Source of the DNA: Chryseobacterium phosphatilyticum
GTDB taxonomy: Bacteria > Bacteroidota > Bacteroidia > Flavobacteriales > Weeksellaceae
NCBI RefSeq assembly: GCF_002899825.2
Contig: NZ_PPED02000005.1
Location: forward strand, 124,001 to 188,000
Direction: 5' to 3'
DNA length: 64,000 bases
Each line of letters opens with the position of its first letter. Position 1 is the stretch's first letter. The position numbers and the translations under genes are program-made. Positions 57,815 through 64,000 of the stretch are shown here, in pieces. The notes beneath the pieces are model-generated. The model was not told where the DNA came from. It was given only the letters and a program-made list of their open reading frames with translations, and searched no databases.

Positions 57815-59713
57815 ATGTGTGGAATTTGCGGCTATTATTCATTTCATCAACATATTTCCTCTAAAAATATTCTGGAGATGAATCACGCGATTCAACACCG
57901 CGGACCCGATGATGAAGGATTCTGGATGTATGAAAATGGCAAAGGGAAATCTTTTTCCGGAAAAGCTTCAACACCTGAAATTAAAGAACAATTTCCGCTT
58001 CTTGGTGAGGAAATGTCCGATATTGCTTTGGGATTTCGCAGATTATCCATTGTTGATCTTTCAGAAAGAGGACATCAACCTATGCTTTCTGAAAATGAGC
58101 AGATCCTTATCACTTTTAACGGAGAGATTTATAATTTCAGAAAACTTAGAGAGGAACTCCAGATTCTGGGGTATTCATTTAAAAGCTCCTCTGATACTGA
58201 AGTTATCATGAAAGCCTATCAGGAATGGGGAAGTGCAATGTTGGTAAAACTGGATGGAATGTTTGCCCTTTGCATTATTGATCTCAATCTTCAAAAGTTG
58301 ATTCTGGCAAGAGACAGGGTGGGAATGAAACCTCTTTTTTATCATCAGAATAAACAAGGATTAGTTTGGGCTTCAGAAATAAAGGCTGTTTTACAACATG
58401 AATTTGTGCAACCTGCAATCAATTGGAACGGAGTATATACGAATTTCCTTTTTCAAACGACTTTAGCCCCGGAAACCTGTTTTCAAAATATATTTTCCCT
58501 GGAACCAGCCTCTTCGATGACTGTTGACTTAAAAGATAATAGCATTACGAAGGAAAAGTTCTGGACCTTGCCTCTGAATACAGATGAAAATATAACTGAG
58601 ATGGAAGCGGTAAAAAAAGTGGATGCTTTATTATCTGAAAGTATCTCGGAGCAGCTGTATGCAGATGTTCCGGTAACTGTTATGATGAGTGGAGGAATAG
58701 ATTCTACGTTAATTGCTTCAAAATCAAAATCTTTCAATAAAGATATCTATACATACACGGTTTCTTATAAGTTTTCTGAGGAAGAAGTAAAGAATGCATT
58801 AGTGGCGGCAAAGCATTTTGGGGTTGCTCATGATGTGAAAAAAGTGACCGATGAAGAAATTCTGGAACAGCTTAAAGAGAATATTCAACATTTTGAAGAA
58901 CCTTACAGTAGTCTCGAAGTACTGATTAACGCGGCGAAATATGCCCATGATAAAGGTTTAAAAGTGGTTTTGAGTGGAAATGGGGCAGATGAACTTTTTG
59001 GAGGTTATTCACATACTTTGAAACTCAACAAATGGCTTCTGATGAGAAATTTTAATTTTATTACCCCTTTTATTGTGACAAAAGGGGCATTTTCAGATAA
59101 AGTTAAAAATTATTTTTCCCAGAATTTTATGTTTGATTTTTTCCGGCAAAGTCAAACGGGAATGAGGCCCGTTGAAGCCCAGGAAATTATTCGGCCTGAA
59201 ATTTATAAAAATATATCCACGAATCTTTCTGGTTATCATTTATCAGAATCAAAAGACTATTCAGGGTATTTTGAATATGATATGAAATATTCTTTATCCT
59301 CTCATCATGTTTTCCGGGATGATCTGAGTGCGATGAAGTATGGAATAGAATTTCGCTATCCGTATCTCAGCAACAGTTTGATCGATTATGTTGCTTTATT
59401 GCCCGAAAACATAAGATTTACGGGGAAACTGAACAAACCCTTATTAAGAAAGACGGCAGAAAAATACCTTCCGGAAGAAATATTAAAGATGCCCAAAAGA
59501 GGTTTTTCCTTTCCACTAAATTATTATCTTAAAAATGAGCAGAAGATGAGAGATTTTGTCATTGAAAATCTCGAAAGTCTTAAGAAGAGAAATTTTTTTA
59601 AGGCTGAAGTTATTGATGAATGGTGGAATGGGCTTGGGAAAGACTATGATTTTGTAAAAATCTGGCAACTGGTAACTTTTGAACTTTGGTATCAGAAATA
59701 TTTTAAGGAATAA
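57815..59713 (+). CDS. asnB: Asparagine synthase (glutamine-hydrolysing)
   Basis: The 632-residue enzyme has the glutaminase nucleophile Cys2 (MCGICGYYS), the HRGPDDEG motif, FNGEIYNF, and the ATP-pyrophosphatase loop MMSGGIDSTL. GNGADELFGGY and the C-terminal helical domain follow. It transfers ammonia from glutamine to aspartate. Members of this group in polysaccharide clusters can instead amidate sugar or lipid-linked substrates. Its position behind a glycosyltransferase and flippase makes a glycan-modifying role possible; plain asparagine synthesis remains the default. Confidence 0.92.
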   Translation: MCGICGYYSFHQHISSKNILEMNHAIQHRGPDDEGFWMYENGKGKSFSGKASTPEIKEQFPLLGEEMSDIALGFRRLSIVDLSERGHQPMLSENEQILITFNGEIYNFRKLREELQILGYSFKSSSDTEVIMKAYQEWGSAMLVKLDGMFALCIIDLNLQKLILARDRVGMKPLFYHQNKQGLVWASEIKAVLQHEFVQPAINWNGVYTNFLFQTTLAPETCFQNIFSLEPASSMTVDLKDNSITKEKFWTLPLNTDENITEMEAVKKVDALLSESISEQLYADVPVTVMMSGGIDSTLIASKSKSFNKDIYTYTVSYKFSEEEVKNALVAAKHFGVAHDVKKVTDEEILEQLKENIQHFEEPYSSLEVLINAAKYAHDKGLKVVLSGNGADELFGGYSHTLKLNKWLLMRNFNFITPFIVTKGAFSDKVKNYFSQNFMFDFFRQSQTGMRPVEAQEIIRPEIYKNISTNLSGYHLSESKDYSGYFEYDMKYSLSSHHVFRDDLSAMKYGIEFRYPYLSNSLIDYVALLPENIRFTGKLNKPLLRKTAEKYLPEEILKMPKRGFSFPLNYYLKNEQKMRDFVIENLESLKKRNFFKAEVIDEWWNGLGKDYDFVKIWQLVTFELWYQKYFKE

Positions 59714-59738
59714 AGAAGGAGCCTAAAGATTAATATTT

Positions 59739-59746
59739 TATCTTTG
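59739..59746 (+). promoter_or_regulatory. -7 element 6 nt before lipoprotein start
   Basis: TATCTTTG followed by CTG, ending 6 nt before the ATG at 59753. Transcription would begin at or very near the start codon. No TTG box is obvious upstream. Confidence 0.5.
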
Positions 59747-59752
59747 CTGTTG

Positions 59753-60274
59753 ATGAGAAACATTGTTTTTGGAATACTGATTGTTTTGGGTGCACTTTTA
59801 AGCTGTAAAAGTGACGATGAGTCTTTGCAGAGAATAGATCAGGTATTGAATATTTACATGAAAAGCAATACGAATCCTGATTTGCTGAACAGTAAAAAGA
59901 CAGGTTCTTTCACCAGCTATTTTGCGAATGACAGCTTAGGAGACAGAAATGTTTCTCCGGTTACTATTCCTTTAAGAATGAGACCGGATTCAACATTTTA
60001 TATGGAATATATTGCAGGAGCAAAAAGGAAAAGACGGGATTCTACAGGCCCGGATAATCCTGGTACAGGAAATTCCTATTATTCTGTGATGGCTTTGGGA
60101 TTAATTAAAAGAGTAAATGATAAGCCGGATACGATTATCGACAGATTAAGAATCGAATACCGTAAAACACCTACCGTATTTCAGGTCTCGAAAGTATATT
60201 ATAATGATGTACTTCAATTTTCAAAAGAAGCTGATCAACCAAATTCGATAAATGTGGTAACTATCACAAAATAA
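59753..60274 (+). CDS. Lipoprotein of unknown function
   Basis: The 173-residue product starts at the ATG at 59753 (MRNIVFGILIVLGALLSC), a type II signal peptide with lipobox ALLSC (Cys18), followed by an acidic SDDE linker. The rest is beta-rich with short basic patches (GAKRKRRDSTGP) and no recognised motif. It lies between asnB and serS, with its -7 element directly before the start codon. The function is unknown. Confidence 0.75.
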   Translation: MRNIVFGILIVLGALLSCKSDDESLQRIDQVLNIYMKSNTNPDLLNSKKTGSFTSYFANDSLGDRNVSPVTIPLRMRPDSTFYMEYIAGAKRKRRDSTGPDNPGTGNSYYSVMALGLIKRVNDKPDTIIDRLRIEYRKTPTVFQVSKVYYNDVLQFSKEADQPNSINVVTITK

Positions 60275-60277
60275 TTT

Positions 60278-60285
60278 TAAATTTG
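60278..60285 (+). promoter_or_regulatory. -7 element of serS
   Basis: TAAATTTG followed by TA, 54 nt before the ATG at 60340. Confidence 0.45.
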
Positions 60286-60339
60286 TACAACTGTTGGCTT
60301 ATTTTAAGCTCAACATCTAATATTTAACATCTCAATAAA

Positions 60340-61608
60340 ATGTTACAAGTCAATTTTTTGCGCGACAATAAAGAGCGCGTTTTAGAAGGTCTTCAAAAAA
60401 GACAATTCAAGAATCTTGAGTTGGTAGACGAGGCTATCGCTGCTGACGACGAAAGAAAAAGAATCCAGTTTGAATTAGATTCCCAGCTTGCCGAGATCAA
60501 CAAAATCTCCAAAGAAATCGGACTTTTGATGAAAGAAGGAAAGAAAGAAGAAGCGGAATCAGCAAAATCTAAAACAGCACAATACAAAGAGTCGAGCTCA
60601 GAATTGAAATCTCAGTTAGAAGTAAAAGAAACTGCTTTGCTTGATATTTTATATCAGCTTCCTAATATTCCTAACGAATTGGTAAAAAGCGGAGCTTCTG
60701 CAGATGACAATGAAACTATTTTCCAGTCTCATACAGTAGAAGGTCTGGGGGAAGGAGCAATTCCTCATTGGGAACTTGCGAAAAAATATAATCTGATTGA
60801 TTTTGAATTAGGAGTAAAAATTGCCGGAGCTGGTTTTCCTGTTTACTTAGGAAAAGGAGCAAGGTTACAAAGAGCTTTGGTTCAGTATTTCTTAGATAAA
60901 AATGTAGAGAAAGGGTATACAGAAGTAAACCCGCCTCACGTTGTGAATGAAGCTTCAGGTTTTGGAACAGGTCAGTTGCCGGATAAAGAAGGTCAGATGT
61001 ATTATATCAACGAAGATAAATTATACCTAATCCCAACGGCGGAAGTTCCTGTAACGAATCTTTATCGTGATGTTTTGCTGGATGAAAAAGATCTTCCTAT
61101 TAAAAATACAGCCTTCTCTCAATGCTACAGAAGAGAGGCGGGAAGTTACGGAGCTCATGTAAGAGGATTAAACCGTCTTCATCAGTTTGAAAAGGTAGAA
61201 ATTGTAAGAATCGAAAAACCTGAAAATTCTTATGCTGTTTTGGAAGAAATGGTAGAGCATATCAAAGAAATTCTTACAGATCTTGAACTTCCTTTCAGAG
61301 TATTGAGACTTTGTGGTGGAGATACAGGTTTTGCATCTGCAATGACTTACGACTTTGAAGTATGGAGCGCTGCTCAGGAAATGTGGCTGGAAGTAAGTTC
61401 TGTTTCCAATTTTGAAACTTTCCAGGCCAACAGGCTGAAGTGTCGTTACAAAGCTGACGGGAAATCTCAGCTGGTTCATACATTAAACGGTTCTGCTATG
61501 GCATTACCGAGAATTATGGCGGCATTGCTTGAAAACAATCAGACTGAGGAAGGAATTAAGCTTCCAAAGAAAATTGCAGAATATGCTAGATTTGACGTGA
61601 TCAACTAA
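60340..61608 (+). CDS. serS: Seryl-tRNA synthetase
   Basis: This class II synthetase charges tRNA-Ser. The 422-residue chain has the N-terminal coiled-coil tRNA-binding arm (about 27-100, rich in KE/EE heptads) and the class II core: motif 1 around YTEVNPPHVVNEAS, motif 2 in FSQCYRREAGSYGAHVRGLNRLHQFEKVE, and motif 3 in LNGSAMALPRIMAALLEN. The serine-binding TAEVPVTN loop is present. It is single, with a terminator after it. Confidence 0.97.
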   Translation: MLQVNFLRDNKERVLEGLQKRQFKNLELVDEAIAADDERKRIQFELDSQLAEINKISKEIGLLMKEGKKEEAESAKSKTAQYKESSSELKSQLEVKETALLDILYQLPNIPNELVKSGASADDNETIFQSHTVEGLGEGAIPHWELAKKYNLIDFELGVKIAGAGFPVYLGKGARLQRALVQYFLDKNVEKGYTEVNPPHVVNEASGFGTGQLPDKEGQMYYINEDKLYLIPTAEVPVTNLYRDVLLDEKDLPIKNTAFSQCYRREAGSYGAHVRGLNRLHQFEKVEIVRIEKPENSYAVLEEMVEHIKEILTDLELPFRVLRLCGGDTGFASAMTYDFEVWSAAQEMWLEVSSVSNFETFQANRLKCRYKADGKSQLVHTLNGSAMALPRIMAALLENNQTEEGIKLPKKIAEYARFDVIN

Positions 61609-61634
61609 ACAGAATCAATGATTTAAAATAATTA

Positions 61635-61664
61635 AAAACCTCTTATCTTCTGATAGGAGGTTTT
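61635..61664 (+). terminator. Intrinsic terminator of serS
   Basis: AAAACCTCTTATC (61635-61647) pairs with GATAGGAGGTTTT (61652-61664), including one wobble, then T-rich sequence. Confidence 0.75.
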
Positions 61665-61729
61665 ATTGTATTCCGTAACGATGATCATTTAAAGTGTATC
61701 CCGCGGTATTAGAATAATAAGGCAATGGT

Positions 61730-62488
61730 TTAGTGGCAGTTTGTAGAGGTATGATCGTGGCCTTCAATGTGGCAGTTGGCTCCATTATGATCCTTGGAGA
61801 TGGTCATCGCTTCAGCTCTTGGAGATACATAAGGAATACCTAATTCCATTCCCCTGAGAATAAATAATCCACCTAAGATGATCATGATTACAGGGACTGC
61901 TTTCAGAACTTTAATTCTAAAAGCCTGATTCATGAGATTTCCGGCCAAAACAACCGCAAACATGAAAGGAAGGGTTCCCAAACCAAATAAAGCCATATAT
62001 AAAGCTCCCTGCCATATTCCTCCGCCTGCAAGACTCGCCGTAAGAGCCATGTAAACCATTCCGCATGGAAGAAAGCCATTCAGAATACCCGTCGTAAACC
62101 TTGATCGGTAATCCGCTTTTTGTAACAGTCTGCCTAAATTAGATTTTACAGAATATAGGAATTTAGAGAGAAAAGGAATTTTTGAAGCAAAATCTTTTCC
62201 TCCGAATGAAAATACAGCCATAATAATGAGCAGAACTCCGGCGGTAATGGTCAGATACTTTTGAAAACCTGCCATTTCAAAACCTTGTCCTATAATACCA
62301 AGAAGTGCACCTAGCAATGAATAGGTGAAAATTCTTCCAAATTGATACGTAAGATTCTGAAGGTAAAAATTGGCGGCCTGTTTTTTTGTTAATCCCATCG
62401 ATAAAGCAATAGGACCACACATTCCGATGCAGTGAAAGCCGGAAGCAAAGCCTAAAGCAATAGCCGATATAACAAGTCCTATTTCCAT
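61730..62488 (-). CDS. Sulfite exporter TauE/SafE-family (UreH-like) membrane protein of the cbb3 assembly group
   Basis: The 252-residue protein has about six hydrophobic segments and the DsbD_2/UreH-like motif FHCIGMCGP in the first helix and NGFLPCGMVYMAL in the middle. The Cys and His/Met residues are suitable for metal or redox chemistry. The C-terminus NCHIEGHDHTSTNCH is a strong candidate copper-binding tail. In many bacteria such proteins accompany the ccoGHIS genes. It overlaps the fixH-type gene by 10 nt, so it is co-translated with it. A role in copper delivery to cbb3 oxidase is inferred. Confidence 0.85.
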   Translation of the reverse strand: MEIGLVISAIALGFASGFHCIGMCGPIALSMGLTKKQAANFYLQNLTYQFGRIFTYSLLGALLGIIGQGFEMAGFQKYLTITAGVLLIIMAVFSFGGKDFASKIPFLSKFLYSVKSNLGRLLQKADYRSRFTTGILNGFLPCGMVYMALTASLAGGGIWQGALYMALFGLGTLPFMFAVVLAGNLMNQAFRIKVLKAVPVIMIILGGLFILRGMELGIPYVSPRAEAMTISKDHNGANCHIEGHDHTSTNCH

Positions 62489-62931
62489 ATTACGTCATAA
62501 TCCATTCTGTAGTCTGTCTTATCTTTTGTCCAGCTCAGTCTTAAAGTGTAATTCCCCATTTTCAATACCTGTGAAGGGATTACAAAAGACTGTGTAGCAT
62601 CAAGCTGTACAGATTTTTTGATATCTAAATTCTGGTCGTCGGTTCTGTTTAAAACAAATTTTACCGTAGCATTAGAGTTATTATATTCTTTTGGAAAAGT
62701 GATTTTAATTCCATTCGTATCCTGGCTGTATACAGGTCTTTCTTGCAGTTCGTCAGCTCTTTTCTTGGCATCAATTACATCCTGATACTTCAGCTCTTCT
62801 TCATAATAATTGTCTGTTACCATTTCGGAGTTTTTTTGCCCGTTTGGGAAAAGAAACATCATTGAAAGTATAAAAACTATAAATGCAAATAATGCAAGTA
62901 CAACACCGTGTCCCCAACTAAAGTTCTTCAT
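62479..62931 (-). CDS. FixH/CcoH-like protein
   Basis: The 150-residue protein has one N-terminal membrane anchor (VVLALFAFIVFILSMMFLF) and a small periplasmic beta domain with DNYYEEELKYQDVIDAKKRAD, typical of the FixH family linked to cbb3 oxidase assembly. It lies directly after the ccoG gene and overlaps the SafE-type gene by 10 nt. Length and layout match FixH (about 150). Its exact role is not settled in the family. Confidence 0.87.
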   Translation of the reverse strand: MKNFSWGHGVVLALFAFIVFILSMMFLFPNGQKNSEMVTDNYYEEELKYQDVIDAKKRADELQERPVYSQDTNGIKITFPKEYNNSNATVKFVLNRTDDQNLDIKKSVQLDATQSFVIPSQVLKMGNYTLRLSWTKDKTDYRMDYDVIWK

Positions 62932-62940
62932 CTTTTTTAA

Positions 62941-64000
62941 TTAAAATTGTAGTTTGAATGGTCCTTCAAAATAAGTTTGATAAGAATCGACAAGTTTACC
63001 TTTCATATCGTAAACCCCGATTGTAATGTTCTGTTTAGAAAGCTTCATCTCACCTTCCGGGAAGCTGATATTAATCGTTCCTTTAGAAATTTTATCCCGA
63101 TCTACCTGGATTTTGCTTGAGGCACTATAGGTAATTTCTCCATGTGCCGGCTCGATTATCTTTATCGTCACAAGTTTTTTCTCATTGGTCTTATTCAGGA
63201 AGGTATAATTGTAAGTATTGATAATTTTTCCTTCTTTGACAAAGAATGTACTTCCTGCTGGCTTAATAAATTTGGCCTCCATTTCTCCACGGCTGTAGAG
63301 TAGATATCCCAGGAATCCTACTAAAAACAGTAAGAATACTGCGAAACCTTTCATTCTTCCGGTAAATTTAAACTGGGTTTGTTTCTCAATTTCATTTTCA
63401 GAAGCATATCTGATCAATCCTTTTGGAAGACCCACTTTATCCATAACTTCATCACAGGCATCAATACAAGCGGTACAGTTGATACATTCCAACTGTTGTC
63501 CATCTCTGATATCAATTCCCGTAGGACATACCACCACACACTGGTGACAATCGATACAGTCTCCTTTACCTGCAGCTTTTCTGTCTTCCCCTTTTCTCCA
63601 TTTTGATCTGTTTTCTCCTCTTTTAAAATCGTAGAAAACATTGATGGTATCCTTGTCAATCAGTACACCCTGAAGTCTGCCGTAAGGACAAACCAAGGTA
63701 CAAACCTGTTCTCTGAACCATGCAAATACAAAGTAAAATGCAGCGGTAAGAAGAATCATCACAATAAAATTGGTAGGGTGGGCAAATGGCCCTGCTGATA
63801 CAATTTTAAATACCTGCTCATATCCCACAATATACATAAACATAAAGTGAGTGATAATCAGTGAAATGACAACATAAACAGACCATTTTAGAGTTCTTTT
63901 CCAGATTTTTTCACTGTTCCACTCTTGTCTGTCCAGTTTCATCTGCTTATTTCGGTCACCTTCAATCAGATATTCAATTTTACGAAAAATAGATTCCATA
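62941..64000 (-). CDS. CcoG/FixG-type cbb3 oxidase assembly protein, 5' part beyond window
   Basis: At least 353 codons run to the window's right edge. The ATG at 63997-63999 is probably an internal methionine, because family members are about 470 residues and normally have one more membrane/Cys segment before FRKIEYLIEGDR. Visible features are membrane segments, FAWFREQVCTLVCPYGRLQG (a Fe-S/Cys motif), and a two-cluster ferredoxin domain CIDCHQCVVVCP and CINCTACIDACD. A C-terminal IG-like periplasmic domain (IKPAGSTFFV, GTINISFPEGEM) follows. CcoG works with copper handling for cbb3 cytochrome oxidase. FixH- and SafE-type genes follow on the same strand. Confidence 0.9.
   Translation of the reverse strand, partial: MESIFRKIEYLIEGDRNKQMKLDRQEWNSEKIWKRTLKWSVYVVISLIITHFMFMYIVGYEQVFKIVSAGPFAHPTNFIVMILLTAAFYFVFAWFREQVCTLVCPYGRLQGVLIDKDTINVFYDFKRGENRSKWRKGEDRKAAGKGDCIDCHQCVVVCPTGIDIRDGQQLECINCTACIDACDEVMDKVGLPKGLIRYASENEIEKQTQFKFTGRMKGFAVFLLFLVGFLGYLLYSRGEMEAKFIKPAGSTFFVKEGKIINTYNYTFLNKTNEKKLVTIKIIEPAHGEITYSASSKIQVDRDKISKGTINISFPEGEMKLSKQNITIGVYDMKGKLVDSYQTYFEGPFKLQF

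Noticed and set aside
1..64000. CRISPR arrays, tRNA/rRNA genes, prophage or intact insertion sequence
   Set aside because: No spaced repeats of CRISPR type, no cloverleaf with a TTCGA-type arm, and no transposase or integrase motif was found by reading.

Overview
The window reads as chromosomal DNA of a flavobacterium close to Chryseobacterium/Elizabethkingia (Bacteroidota). This rests on AT-rich intergenic DNA, many copies of the Bacteroidota -7 promoter element TANNTTTG (often TATTTTTG) with a TTG/TTTG box about 19-20 nt upstream, the lack of clear Shine-Dalgarno sites, type IX secretion (T9SS) C-terminal sorting domains on secreted proteins, a TonB-dependent receptor, and a secreted prolyl oligopeptidase of the type known from Elizabethkingia. 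No tRNA, rRNA, CRISPR array, prophage or intact insertion sequence was seen. Both ends cut through genes: a surface protein on the left and ccoG on the right.

Layout. 1-5 kb: a truncated LamG-type surface protein, then divergent class II (fumC) and class I fumarases. 5-7.2 kb: an AraC regulator divergent from a T9SS-exported FISUMP-domain protein. 7.4-11.4 kb: a SAM-I riboswitch heading a TonB-dependent receptor and an APC amino-acid permease, which together look like a methionine-responsive uptake unit. 11.5-18.8 kb: prfA, a secreted protein, prolyl oligopeptidase, methylmalonyl-CoA mutase large subunit and a lipoprotein. 18.8-23.3 kb: an RNA/ribosome-repair cluster (basic protein, RtcB RNA ligase, Pol-beta-type nucleotidyltransferase, PrfH release factor, TPR protein) preceded by a promoter, a 25-codon leader ORF and a terminator whose 5' arm can pair with the leader. 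This is the most interesting part of the window. 23.3-29.4 kb: two tandem M36 metalloproteases and two tandem monoheme lipocytochromes. 29.7-34.8 kb: meaB, DUF4251 and M48 lipoproteins, a small membrane protein, and an outer-membrane barrel overlapping MlaF/MlaE-type lipid-transport genes. 34.9-39.5 kb: sugar transferase, queE, folD and pgi. 39.7-46.4 kb: a TraB/GumN-ECF sigma-membrane protein unit, DUF4349 lipoprotein, acyl-CoA dehydrogenase, DoxX and an AI-2E-family permease. 46.4-54.6 kb: lon, a PpiD-like foldase, an MCE (MlaD-type) protein and two HdrC/HdrB-like Fe-S proteins. 54.7-61.6 kb: a conserved hypothetical, a glycosyltransferase, flippase, asnB, a lipoprotein and serS. 61.7-64 kb: SafE/CcoG/FixH-type genes for cbb3 oxidase assembly.

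Functional links. MeaB (29.7 kb) protects the mutase encoded at 15.7 kb. The Mla-type importer is split between 33-35 kb and 51 kb. The sugar transferase at 35 kb and the glycosyltransferase/flippase/asnB group at 55-60 kb probably serve surface polysaccharide synthesis. Function calls come from recognisable motifs and family knowledge. No database search was possible.
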